Below the pieces are notes generated by a model, which worked only from the letters and a program-made list of their open reading frames with translations, searched no databases and was not told the DNA's origin. Below are positions 37,289-45,562 of a stretch of 64,000 nt of DNA, in pieces. The DNA lies in assembly GCA_030426905.1 (NCBI GenBank), contig JAUHXQ010000001.1, forward strand, positions 124,001 to 188,000, in the 5' to 3' direction. This DNA is from Alphaproteobacteria bacterium (lineage in GTDB: Bacteria; Pseudomonadota; Alphaproteobacteria; Rickettsiales; JABSSG01). The position numbers were made by a program, and so were the translations under genes. Positions within the stretch are counted from its first letter, which is position 1; each line of letters begins with the position of its first letter.

Positions 37289-38506
37289 ATGGTAGCTTCT
37301 AACAGAGATTATTTAACAAAAACTTATCATTGGCTCATTATACTGTTTCCTCTGTCAATGCTTGGTAAGCAGATAGCTGTAATGGCTACTATGTCATCAG
37401 CTATTTTGCTGTTTTTCTTAAATATATTTTTGACTGCCGAAAGAATTAGAGTACCTATCTTTTTTAAAGTTGCTCTAACTTTATGTATACTTCTTATTGT
37501 AAGAAGTATATTTACTGATTTTCCAGTGATTGCTTTAAAAAAATCAGTAACACTTTTAGTATATGTGATGTTTGCTTTAGTGATACAAAATATTAAAGAT
37601 CGTACTATTTATCCAAAAATTTTTTTCTTTTTATGCGTATTTCTCATCGCTTTGTCTCTTGATGGAGTAATACAGGTTATATTTGGAAAAGATTTTCTTA
37701 ATAATCGTGCACCCTTAAAAGAGGGATACTTAAGAATTAACGGTCCTTTCTCAGGAGTGGGATTCTCATCAAGCTTAGCGCTATTTGCTTTACCTATATT
37801 CAATTTAATACCTATAGACAAATCGCTGCGTAAGCGTATTGCTTATTTTTCAATAATCATATGTAGCTTTGTTATGATAGTATTAAGTGGAGAGAGATCT
37901 GGAGTTTATCTGTTCGTTTTAGGCATAGCTCTTTCTTTTTTACTTAACCCTAGTATATCTAGAAAACATTATATTATTTTTGGCATATTTCTTATAATAT
38001 TTTTATCCTTATTATCAATAAAAAACCTTAATATTAGATACCGGATATCCCTAGAAAATATTCTAAAAAGTGAATATTTGACACAATGGAAGCACGGATT
38101 AAATTTATTTTACAATAATATGTATAGTATGTTTTTTGGTATAGGACCTCATCATTATCATAAATACTGCGACATATCCATAGATCCTACATGCCGCCAT
38201 AAGCATCCTCACTCGATTTATATTGAAATATTATTAGATTTAGGAATTATAGGTGGAGCTTTACTTTTATTGATGTTTGTACTACTAATACATAAATTCA
38301 GCAAATTTTATATAAATACTCGGGATGTATATATTAAAACTATAGCTTCTGCAATAATGGTCCCTATTCTTGCTAGAATACTTCTCTTCCCTAGTAATAT
38401 CTCTTTTGTAAAATATGCGTACGCTGCGCCTTTTTGGTTTATGGTGGGTTTGTTATTATCTGTTATAGGTGATTATAATGATAAAAAAATTACAAAAATT
38501 TCCTAA
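37289..38506 (+). CDS. O-antigen ligase / polymerase family membrane protein
   Basis: A 405-residue inner membrane protein with about ten to twelve helices. It resembles the WaaL/Wzy group (Wzy_C), which moves or polymerises glycan chains on the periplasmic side. The large periplasmic loop is near residues 255-315. It contains the family-typical stretch WKHGLNLFYNNMYSMFFGIG, then HHYHKYC and KHPHSIYIEILLDLGIIGG, where the HPHNxxLE-type motif is seen as HPHSIYIE. The Wzy_C domain supports the call, but ligase and polymerase cannot be told apart from sequence. It overlaps the GT10-like gene that follows. Confidence 0.78.
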   Translation: MVASNRDYLTKTYHWLIILFPLSMLGKQIAVMATMSSAILLFFLNIFLTAERIRVPIFFKVALTLCILLIVRSIFTDFPVIALKKSVTLLVYVMFALVIQNIKDRTIYPKIFFFLCVFLIALSLDGVIQVIFGKDFLNNRAPLKEGYLRINGPFSGVGFSSSLALFALPIFNLIPIDKSLRKRIAYFSIIICSFVMIVLSGERSGVYLFVLGIALSFLLNPSISRKHYIIFGIFLIIFLSLLSIKNLNIRYRISLENILKSEYLTQWKHGLNLFYNNMYSMFFGIGPHHYHKYCDISIDPTCRHKHPHSIYIEILLDLGIIGGALLLLMFVLLIHKFSKFYINTRDVYIKTIASAIMVPILARILLFPSNISFVKYAYAAPFWFMVGLLLSVIGDYNDKKITKIS

Positions 38507-39503
38507 CCTATTACTTACTACTTTACTAATCATAGTAATCTTATTCCTTTCTCAGGTATATTGGAAACCATATTTTAATCATTATTTGGGAATATACAAA
38601 TATTCCTATCCAGCACTAAATGAAGACTTTGTTGTTAATACCGAACCACAAGAACTTCATGTTCCAATATTTTTACATAAAATTTTAACCTTAGCATTTA
38701 AAGATAGAAATGTTGTGGTTAATAATAATAGGTCTCCTCACTTAATAATTAGATCAGCTGAATTAAGAAGCAGCAATCAATCTACCAAAATTGCCCCTTA
38801 TATTACTATTTCTGGTGAAAGATATAGTATTAATATCAGAAGACTTAGAAGAAATGGCTTACCAATTGCAGAGATAGTATCTTCTAAGCCAAAAAACAGG
38901 AAACAACTTTATTTTCCTTTTATAATATGGAGCGGTGTAAAGCCAGAACGCATTTTCACTAATAGTCGCAATAAATTTTTAGCTTACGTTAACTCAAATT
39001 GTACCAAAACACGAGAGAAGCTGTTTAAATTAATCAAAGAAAGAAATGCTGATGCTGAAGCTTTGGGTAAATGCTCCAATACTAAAAAAAATCTTCCTGG
39101 TAGATGGCAAGAATTAGAAAAAGTATATGCAGATTATAATTTTGTGTTTGCAATGGAGAATCATCAAATCTCTGGCTATATCACCGAGAAAATAATAAAC
39201 GCTTTTCGTAGCGGGGCCATACCTATCTATTGGGGAGACAGCGAAACAGTGTCAAAATATTTTAATCAAAAAGCTTTTGTTGATGTAGGAAGGTTTAGCT
39301 CCCTGGAAGACGCTGCCAATTATATAGTGAAATTGAACAATAACCCTTATAAGATTGCACAAATGAGAAAAGAGCCAATCTTTAATAATAACATAAAACC
39401 AGAAATATTTCGTCTAGATGAAAACAATCCTCAATCAATGCTTGTTGAAGCAGCTAATTTTATTCGGGCTGAATATTTCGCGATAATCACTATAAACAGC
39501 TAA
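38478..39503 (+). CDS. GT10 family (alpha-1,3-fucosyltransferase-like) glycosyltransferase
   Basis: A 341-residue enzyme. An N-terminal hydrophobic helix (about 11-29) could anchor it. The donor-binding C-terminal domain has the GT10 signature: FAMENHQISGYITEKIINAF, then GAIPIYWGD and VDVGRFSSLEDA. The preceding FLAYVNSNC and RGxxEA-like region fit the family. GT10 enzymes move fucose from GDP-fucose to GlcNAc or Glc in Lewis-type glycans or, in some, other sugars. The GTG at 38469 could add three residues. It overlaps the ligase-like gene by 29 bp, so the pair probably acts on one surface glycan. Fucose as donor is an inference. Confidence 0.82.
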   Translation: MIKKLQKFPNLLLTTLLIIVILFLSQVYWKPYFNHYLGIYKYSYPALNEDFVVNTEPQELHVPIFLHKILTLAFKDRNVVVNNNRSPHLIIRSAELRSSNQSTKIAPYITISGERYSINIRRLRRNGLPIAEIVSSKPKNRKQLYFPFIIWSGVKPERIFTNSRNKFLAYVNSNCTKTREKLFKLIKERNADAEALGKCSNTKKNLPGRWQELEKVYADYNFVFAMENHQISGYITEKIINAFRSGAIPIYWGDSETVSKYFNQKAFVDVGRFSSLEDAANYIVKLNNNPYKIAQMRKEPIFNNNIKPEIFRLDENNPQSMLVEAANFIRAEYFAIITINS

Positions 39504-39505
39504 AA

Positions 39506-40288
39506 TTATAGTGCTAATGAGCATTCTACAGGCACATGATCAGATGGTTTTTCTAAGCCACGCATTTTATCATATATTTCTGTAGATTGTAAAAGATCAG
39601 CTGCTTCTGGAGAAAGTAGAATATGGTCTATCAACATACCGTTGTTGCGTTGCCATGCACCTTTCCGATAATCCCACCAGCTAAATTTTTGATCTTGTGG
39701 ATTTGTTGTTCTGAAACTGTTATAGAATCCCATATTAATTAAAGAACGAAATTTTTTTCTCACAGATAGATGAAATAATACCGAGTCTTCCATTGCATCG
39801 GGACTAAAACTATCAATTATCTCTGGAGCAATATTGAAATCTCCTCCTATTATTGTTATTTCTTCTAGTGATAATAAGTTTTTGCAATGTTCTTTAAAAA
39901 CTTCTAAAAACTCTAATTTATATTTAAATTTTATGGATTCTAAATCCTCTCCATTAGGTATGTAGACTGATGCCACTCTAATAGCTTTTTTTTCTATACT
40001 AATTACTGCTTCTATATATCGTGCTTGATCAGAAATAGGATTATTAGGTAAATTAGTACTAAATTCATCTATTGGAGATAAACTTAGAATAGCTACACCG
40101 TTAAATCCTTTTTGACCATTAAGTGCTATATTATACCCATATTCTTCTAATTCTTCTTGGGGAAATTTTGCGTTTTCACACTTAGTCTCCTGTAGCAAGA
40201 TCACTTCTGGCTTGTTTTCTTTAAGCCATTCAAATAACTGCCTTTTTCTAATATTTATTGAGTTAACATTCCAAGTGGCTATTTTCAT
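39506..40288 (-). CDS. xth: Exodeoxyribonuclease III (AP endonuclease)
   Basis: Repairs abasic sites and trims 3' ends in base excision repair. The endonuclease/exonuclease/phosphatase fold is clear: MKIATWNVNSINIRKRQLFE, VILLQETKCENAKFP, the catalytic GGDFNIAPEIID, WWDYRKGAW, then MLIDHILLSP and PSDHVPVECSL. The 260 residues fit the family. It converges with the GT10 gene (2-bp gap) and overlaps nfeD by 4 bp, so the pair is translationally coupled. Together with nth (59.9 kb) it supplies the basic base-excision repair set. Confidence 0.96.
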   Translation of the reverse strand: MKIATWNVNSINIRKRQLFEWLKENKPEVILLQETKCENAKFPQEELEEYGYNIALNGQKGFNGVAILSLSPIDEFSTNLPNNPISDQARYIEAVISIEKKAIRVASVYIPNGEDLESIKFKYKLEFLEVFKEHCKNLLSLEEITIIGGDFNIAPEIIDSFSPDAMEDSVLFHLSVRKKFRSLINMGFYNSFRTTNPQDQKFSWWDYRKGAWQRNNGMLIDHILLSPEAADLLQSTEIYDKMRGLEKPSDHVPVECSLAL

Positions 40289-40740
40289 TGTTTTTTTACA
40301 TATACTATATCTTCTTTAGCATCTACTATAATCACTTCTGTGTTAGCTTCCAATACATTATCTTCTGAATATTTTACAATCTTAGCTTTAATTTTCATAC
40401 CAGACCATTTTATATATCCTATTTCCCCTTTACGCAAGGGTTCGCGATGTATTATGGCTTTTGAACCAATAATATGACTAAATTTACGTGCTATAGTTTG
40501 GCGACCAAATATTTTTAAAGGCCACCATAGCACTCCTCCCCAAATAATAGTAAAAGCAAAAAACCAAAATATATCCTGTAGTAAAAGATGAGAAATGATA
40601 TCTAATTCTAGAAGCAAAAATATAGTAAAAGCAGAACATCCAGCAAATAAAAACCCGACATTGCTCATGAAAATAACTTCTAACACTAGAAACAAAATAC
40701 CAATGATTAACCAGTAGAAGGCATGTGGAATAGTAAACAT
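40285..40740 (-). CDS. nfeD: NfeD family membrane protein
   Basis: A 151-residue membrane protein of the NfeD group, which usually pairs with stomatin-like proteins. Two or three N-terminal helices cover about 8-75 (FYWLIIGILFLVLEVIFM and WFFAFTIIWGGVLWWPL). A C-terminal OB-fold domain follows (~85-150) with LRKGEIGYIKWSGMKIKAKI. The stomatin partner is not next to it here. Its last 4 bp overlap the start of xth. Its role is not well defined in any Rickettsiales. Confidence 0.85.
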   Translation of the reverse strand: MFTIPHAFYWLIIGILFLVLEVIFMSNVGFLFAGCSAFTIFLLLELDIISHLLLQDIFWFFAFTIIWGGVLWWPLKIFGRQTIARKFSHIIGSKAIIHREPLRKGEIGYIKWSGMKIKAKIVKYSEDNVLEANTEVIIVDAKEDIVYVKKQ

Positions 40741-40822
40741 TTATATTATTATCGCTAAAAACTTTTTATGTTATAGTAATTTTAGCATATTAGAATGTTT
40801 ATTGACAATATTTTCCATAGAG

Positions 40823-41263
40823 TCAGTCATCAAATGGCTTAACTATCACCATAACTACTATTATTACAAAGAATACGGTGATAATTTCGTTTAATACTTT
40901 AAAATACATAGATGATTTTTTATTTTCTCCTTTAATGAATGTTTTTCTGTGCTTTGCGAGAATGCCATGAATTAAAAATAAAGCTAGAACAAAAGTAATT
41001 TTTATATGAAACCATAATCCAACATTTGATATTCCGTATACATAAAGTAACATCAATCCTAGAGCTAAAACAGCTACCATAGCAGGATTCATAATTATCT
41101 TTAGCAACCTACTTTCCATCAAACAATATTTTTTATCTATCTCAGAACCTACTTTCACATCAGCATGATATGCATATAACCTAGGCAAATAAAACATACC
41201 TGCCATCCATGCTGTCATAGCTATAATATGACCAGCCTTTATCCAGTCGTAATAATTTTCCAT
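40823..41263 (-). CDS. hemJ: Protoporphyrinogen IX oxidase HemJ
   Basis: Membrane oxidase that makes protoporphyrin IX in bacteria lacking HemG and HemY. The 146 residues form four helices with the HemJ signature: YYDWIKAGHIIAMTAWMAG holds a conserved histidine at residue 12, then MFYLPRLYAYHA. The MNPAMVAVLALGL helix and a KITFVLALFLIHG helix follow with conserved Lys and His. It lies 32 bp after hemE in the same direction. This hemE-hemJ pairing beside the origin is typical of alphaproteobacteria. Confidence 0.93.
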   Translation of the reverse strand: MENYYDWIKAGHIIAMTAWMAGMFYLPRLYAYHADVKVGSEIDKKYCLMESRLLKIIMNPAMVAVLALGLMLLYVYGISNVGLWFHIKITFVLALFLIHGILAKHRKTFIKGENKKSSMYFKVLNEIITVFFVIIVVMVIVKPFDD

Positions 41264-41294
41264 AAATCTTTCTTTGTGTACTTTCTGCTATAAA

Positions 41295-42311
41295 CTAATC
41301 ATTTTTCAATAAACTTGTCAAATATTTTACATTTTCTAAAGGAGTATTAGGCAATACTCCGTGTCCTAAGTTGAAAATAAACCTCCCCTTTCCTAAAGTT
41401 TTAGTTATACGTGCAACATGATCCTTTATTTCGCTCTTATCACACAGTAAACATCTAGGATCAAGATTTCCTTGAATAATTACGTCATGTTTTTCCATTA
41501 TTCTTAAGGCGTTTTTTAAGGGGAAAAATTCATCTATGCTAATAACATCTACCCCTGTTCCTTTTATATATTCTCCATACATGAAAGACGATCTTCTTGG
41601 AAATCCTATTATTGGAATACTTTTATTTTTTTCTCTTATATTAGAAACTATTTTTGCGGTTGGCTCTATTACCATATCATAATAGCAATCTTCAGTAACA
41701 AATCCTGCCCAAGAATCAAAAATTTGTATAATATCTGCACCAGCTTCAATTTGATTTAGTAAATGTTGAGAAATTACTTCCACTAACAACTTAATGATTT
41801 GTTTAGTAATCTGAGGTTCATATGAGGTAAAAACTTTTGTTTGAGCAAAATTCTTGCTTCCTTTTCCTTCTATCATATAAGACAATAAAGTCCATGGAGC
41901 TCCAGAAAAACCTATTAATTCTTTTCCTACAGGAAGCTTTTTTTTTACTATTTTTAAAGCTTCGTAAGTTGGTTGGAGTTTATCATTATGTATAGATAAT
42001 TTATCAAAGTTCTTTTTAGATATCTTTTCTATGGAAGGACCTTGGTCTTGAATAAACTCGACCTTTAGACCTAAACTATTTGGTATAGTTAAGATGTCTG
42101 AAAATATTATTGCAGCATCTAAAGGCATTTTTTCTATCGGCAGCATCGTGATTTTTGCTGCAGTTTCTGGATTATAGCACATAGATAAAAACGAAGAATG
42201 CTGCTCTTTTATTTTGAGATAATCTTTAAGGTACCTGCCTGCTTGTCTCATTAACCAGATAGGAGTTTTATCTATTTCTTTATTTGATACTAATTCTTTA
42301 ATATAAAACAT
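41295..42311 (-). CDS. hemE: Uroporphyrinogen decarboxylase
   Basis: Converts uroporphyrinogen III to coproporphyrinogen III in heme synthesis. The N-terminal signature PIWLMRQAGRYLKDYLKIK is at about residues 18-36. IIFSDILTIPNSLG and the substrate-site PWTLLSYMIEGKGSK follow, then IQIFDSWAG and the late FNLGHGVLPNTP. The 338 residues are normal. Its start faces the ppsR start across the probable replication origin, as in Caulobacter and Rickettsia. hemJ follows by 31 bp. Confidence 0.97.
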   Translation of the reverse strand: MFYIKELVSNKEIDKTPIWLMRQAGRYLKDYLKIKEQHSSFLSMCYNPETAAKITMLPIEKMPLDAAIIFSDILTIPNSLGLKVEFIQDQGPSIEKISKKNFDKLSIHNDKLQPTYEALKIVKKKLPVGKELIGFSGAPWTLLSYMIEGKGSKNFAQTKVFTSYEPQITKQIIKLLVEVISQHLLNQIEAGADIIQIFDSWAGFVTEDCYYDMVIEPTAKIVSNIREKNKSIPIIGFPRRSSFMYGEYIKGTGVDVISIDEFFPLKNALRIMEKHDVIIQGNLDPRCLLCDKSEIKDHVARITKTLGKGRFIFNLGHGVLPNTPLENVKYLTSLLKND

Positions 42312-42560
42312 ATATATAATAGAATATTATGATTGTTGTGGATTATGTGGATTATTTTTTATTAACATAAGTATTCACAAATTTAGCTACCAATAATAGT
42401 AGTATTTCCTAGTATATAAAAGTTAATTCCACATATTCTTATTTATATAGAATTTATTGTACACACCTAATTATAAAAGTGGATAAAATTTTTTTTATTT
42501 TGGATATTACAAAAAGTAATGTATATAATTAACTTATCCACATAAAATTCACATGTTGGC
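42312..42560. other. Probable chromosomal replication origin (oriC)
   Basis: A 249-bp, very AT-rich gap between divergent hemE and ppsR. It holds a perfect DnaA box TTATCCACA (42534-42542), two back-to-back near-perfect boxes TGTGGATTA (42337-42345 and 42346-42354, opposite orientation), and AGTGGATAA (42478-42486) with one mismatch. A weaker GTATTCACA is at 42371. Long A/T runs between boxes could be the unwinding region. The neighbouring gene order hemJ-hemE and ppsR-coaE-dnaQ is the one published for the origins of Caulobacter crescentus and Rickettsia prowazekii. No complete CtrA site (TTAA-N7-TTAA) was found. Both flanking genes must also have promoters here. Confidence 0.82.
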
Positions 42561-43379
42561 GTGCGAAAAATATATGTACACTTAGTTTCTGATTCTACAG
42601 GAGACACTTTATCAGTGATAGCCAAAACTATTTTTGCCCAGTTTGAGCATATAGAAGTTAGGCAGTATCTTTGGGCTTTTGTGAATACTAAAGAGCATTT
42701 GAGCAAAGCAACGGCAACAATCAAAAAAAAACCTGGTATAATTATGCATACCATTTCTAATGAGGAACATGTAAAAACATTAGATAAGGTTGGTCAAGAA
42801 ATTAATGTTCCGTGTATCGAAGTGTTAAAGAGAGTTATTGATATAATTGCTAATTATTTAGAAGAGAAGCCTAACCCTGAACCAGGAAAACATCATACAA
42901 TTGATAAAGAGTATTTTTGCAGAATAGAAGCAATTAATTTCACAATAGCGCATGATGATGGACAGCATAGTGATAATTTGAATAAAGCTGATATAATTTT
43001 AGTGGGTCCCTCGAGGACGTCAAAGTCTCCTACTTCTATGTATCTTGCTTACCGCGGAATGAAAACAGCTAATATTCCTTATGTTTCTGGAATAGGTTTT
43101 CCTTTTGATGTAACTAAAATAAAAAACACTTTCATTGTGGGATTGCTGGTGTGTACTAAACGTCTTGTAGAAATAAGAAAAAACAGATTATTGTCGATTA
43201 ATGGATATTACAGAGATTCTTATGTTGACGAGGAAAAAGTTCAAGAAGAAATGTTAGAAGCAAAAAGGATTTGTGTGAAAAATAATTGGCCTACAGTAGA
43301 CATTACACATAAATCTATAGAAGAAACTGCTGCTATAATTATTCAAATGTATCACAAGTGGCGCAAGACAAAAAAGTAA
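42561..43379 (+). CDS. ppsR: Pyruvate phosphate dikinase regulatory protein (kinase/pyrophosphorylase)
   Basis: Controls pyruvate phosphate dikinase or PEP synthase by ADP-dependent phosphorylation and phosphate-dependent dephosphorylation (DUF299 family). The start codon is GTG at 42561. MRKIYVHLVSDSTGDTLSVI opens the protein, and the nucleotide loop GPSRTSKSPTSMYLAYRG is at about 152-169. The C-terminal part shows a DEEKVQEEMLEAKRIC helix. The 272 residues fit the family. It is the homologue of the gene next to oriC in Rickettsia (RP001 type). coaE begins inside its last 22 bp. The usual maf and aroE genes of the Caulobacter cluster are not between them. Confidence 0.93.
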   Translation: MRKIYVHLVSDSTGDTLSVIAKTIFAQFEHIEVRQYLWAFVNTKEHLSKATATIKKKPGIIMHTISNEEHVKTLDKVGQEINVPCIEVLKRVIDIIANYLEEKPNPEPGKHHTIDKEYFCRIEAINFTIAHDDGQHSDNLNKADIILVGPSRTSKSPTSMYLAYRGMKTANIPYVSGIGFPFDVTKIKNTFIVGLLVCTKRLVEIRKNRLLSINGYYRDSYVDEEKVQEEMLEAKRICVKNNWPTVDITHKSIEETAAIIIQMYHKWRKTKK

Positions 43380-43960
43380 AATTAGTAGCAATAACAGGAT
43401 CTTTGTGTACTGGAAAATCACAAGTTCTTGATATATTTGCGAAGAACGGCATTCCCATTTTTAATAGCGATGAGGAAATCAGGGGTATCCTAGATAATAA
43501 CAGTATAGTTATTAGCAAAATAGCAGATAGATATCCTGATGTAATTGTAAAAAACAAAATAGACAGGAGAAACTTATCTAAGATAGTATTTAAGAATTCA
43601 GAAGAGCTTAATTGGCTAGAAAATATAGTATATCCATTGCTGTTTAAAAGGCATGACGACTTTATAAAAAATAATGCTAATAAAGAAATTTTGGCATTAG
43701 AAATTCCTTTGCTTTATGAAAAAAAGCTTTCCTCAAGATATGATTTTGTTGTGGTTACATATGTCTGTGATGAGAAGAAGAAAGCTAGGGCTAAAAAAAG
43801 AGGAATGTCTGAAGATGTTGTTGAAAGTATTTTATCAAAACAATTATCAGACGAATACAAAAAATTCTATGCTGACTTTCATATAGACACCAGCTATAAT
43901 TATGACGAGGTAAAAGACAGAGTTCTAAAAATAATTCAAAAAGTAATGAAACACAAATGA
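43358..43960 (+). CDS. coaE: Dephospho-CoA kinase
   Basis: Last step of coenzyme A synthesis: phosphorylates the ribose of dephospho-CoA. The P-loop GSLCTGKSQVLDIF is at about residues 14-27, with FNSDEEIRGIL near 36-46 and a LEIPLLYEKK lid motif. The RAKKRGMSEDVVESILSKQ block completes the signature. The start is a GTG at 43358 within the end of ppsR, and the stop region overlaps dnaQ by 4 bp (ATGA), so ppsR-coaE-dnaQ are translationally coupled. The length is 200 residues. Confidence 0.95.
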   Translation: MAQDKKVKLVAITGSLCTGKSQVLDIFAKNGIPIFNSDEEIRGILDNNSIVISKIADRYPDVIVKNKIDRRNLSKIVFKNSEELNWLENIVYPLLFKRHDDFIKNNANKEILALEIPLLYEKKLSSRYDFVVVTYVCDEKKKARAKKRGMSEDVVESILSKQLSDEYKKFYADFHIDTSYNYDEVKDRVLKIIQKVMKHK

Positions 43961-44628
43961 GACAAATAATTTTAGATGTTGAAACAACTGGTTTATACCC
44001 AGAGCAAGGGCACAAAATTATTGAAATAGGGTGTGTGGAAGTACTAAATAAAATAAAAACCAAAGAAAAATTTCATTGTTTTATTAATCCAAGAAGAGAT
44101 GTTCCTAAAGAGGCATTTAAAATACATGGAATATCAACTGAGTTTTTAAAAGACAAACCCTTTTTTAAGGATATAGCAAAAGACTTTTTAGATTTTTTAC
44201 AAGACAGCGAGTTAATAATACATAATGCTCCATTTGATATTAAATTTATAAATTATGAACTTAATGCTATAGGAGTAAAGCCTATAGGTATGAGTAGAGT
44301 GGTTGATACTCTGTTATTGGCAAGATCAAAGTTTCCTGGTTCTCCTGCTAGTCTTGATGCCTTATGTAAAAGGTTTAAAGTTAATTTATCTGAAAGAGAG
44401 AAAAGGGGGCACGGCGCTCTATTGGATTCTGAGCTTCTATACCATGTGTATATTTATCTAACAGAAGGAGTACAATCAGAACTTTTAGTGAAAAAAGAAA
44501 ACAAAAAAAGTGAGTTAAAAAAAGAGGTTAAGGAATTTATAGAGCCAAGGCAATACAGTTATGCTGAGGATTTTCGTAAACATTTAGAATTCATAGGAAA
44601 TATTCCTAACAGCATATGGAAAGATTAG
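43957..44628 (+). CDS. dnaQ: DNA polymerase III epsilon subunit (proofreading exonuclease)
   Basis: 3'-5' exonuclease of the replicative polymerase. The DEDDh motifs are visible: Exo I LDVETTGLYPEQGHKIIEIG (about 5-24), Exo II HNAPFDIKFINYEL, and Exo III RGHGALLDSELLYHVY with the catalytic histidine. A Lys/Glu-rich linker (about 170-195) leads to the C-terminal tail that binds the alpha subunit. The 223 residues are normal. It overlaps coaE by 4 bp. Its place near oriC matches Caulobacter and Rickettsia. Confidence 0.95.
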   Translation: MRQIILDVETTGLYPEQGHKIIEIGCVEVLNKIKTKEKFHCFINPRRDVPKEAFKIHGISTEFLKDKPFFKDIAKDFLDFLQDSELIIHNAPFDIKFINYELNAIGVKPIGMSRVVDTLLLARSKFPGSPASLDALCKRFKVNLSEREKRGHGALLDSELLYHVYIYLTEGVQSELLVKKENKKSELKKEVKEFIEPRQYSYAEDFRKHLEFIGNIPNSIWKD

Positions 44629-44662
44629 TAGACATATAATTTTCTAACTTTTCTTGCTTAAA

Positions 44663-45562
44663 TTAATAGCAAAAACCCTTGATGGATTTTATTATATCTT
44701 GATGAGTTACTTCGCTTTGTTTACTAATTTTGAGTGTTTTAACATTGTCTCCTAATGGTTTTGTGTACTCTGGCACTAAGTGTCTGAACGCAGGAAAAAT
44801 GGCAATAGTTTGAGCGCCTGTGGCTGCTGCTATATGTATTGGACCTGTATCGCTACCAATCACACAAATAGACTCTCTTGCTAATTGCGCTATACCGTGA
44901 AACCCTACTTTATTTATAAGGTTTATGGGGTTGCTGTCTGAATTATCGACTATTTCCCTGATAATTTTTCTATCTTCTTCATTTCCAATTATTACAGATT
45001 TAATATTGAGGGTGTTCAACCAAGCAATAACCTTTATATATTCTTCAGCCTTCCATCTCTTTTCTATGTGTTTTGCTGAGCATCCTGGAATGAATAAACA
45101 AAATTTCTGTGGTAAATTTAGATGAGAAATGCTTGTTGTAAGCCATCCTACGGCTGGCTTGGGAGGGGTTATAGCACCAAAGGCTTTTGTTATATCAAAA
45201 AACTGGTCTATATCGTGTGCGTTTTCCCTTCTTTTTAGTCGCCAATATTTATTTTGACAACTAATAAATGGTTTATATATTTTAGTTCTACAAGATGATT
45301 GTAAATCAAAAACATGTGAGTAGTTATAGCTATTTATTTTTTTTAAAATTCTCCAAGATCCTAGAGGTTCTCTGGAATCAACCCATACTTCGTTGAAATA
45401 TCCACTTGAGTAAGCTAATTGAGTATAAGGAGCTGAAGTAATTAAAATAATATTCGAATTTTTAAATTTTTCTTTAATAAATGCAAACAATCCCGTGGCT
45501 TTTATCCAGTCTCCTAAGCTACTGTGTTTGATGAGTAGTATATTACTGTGATTATTTTTCAC
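44663..45562 (-). CDS. Glycosyltransferase family 9 (heptosyltransferase-like)
   Basis: A 299-residue GT-B enzyme like the ADP-heptose:LPS heptosyltransferases. The N-terminal domain starts ILLIKHSSLGDWIKATGLF with the conserved D and K. The C-terminal nucleotide-sugar domain has VIGSDTGPIHIAAATGAQTIAIF (given here in two parts, VIGSDTGPIHIAAA and GAQTIAIFPAF). The RWKAEEYIKVIAWL region also matches GT9. Most GT9 enzymes build the LPS inner core. It overlaps the DUF4254-type gene by 11 bp on the same strand. Its sugar donor and acceptor cannot be read from sequence. Confidence 0.87.
   Translation of the reverse strand: MKNNHSNILLIKHSSLGDWIKATGLFAFIKEKFKNSNIILITSAPYTQLAYSSGYFNEVWVDSREPLGSWRILKKINSYNYSHVFDLQSSCRTKIYKPFISCQNKYWRLKRRENAHDIDQFFDITKAFGAITPPKPAVGWLTTSISHLNLPQKFCLFIPGCSAKHIEKRWKAEEYIKVIAWLNTLNIKSVIIGNEEDRKIIREIVDNSDSNPINLINKVGFHGIAQLARESICVIGSDTGPIHIAAATGAQTIAIFPAFRHLVPEYTKPLGDNVKTLKISKQSEVTHQDIIKSIKGFCY

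Noticed and set aside
42467-42754. 95-residue minus-strand frame across the oriC gap and the start of ppsR
   Set aside because: It has no recognisable motif, covers the DnaA boxes and runs antisense to a well-supported gene.
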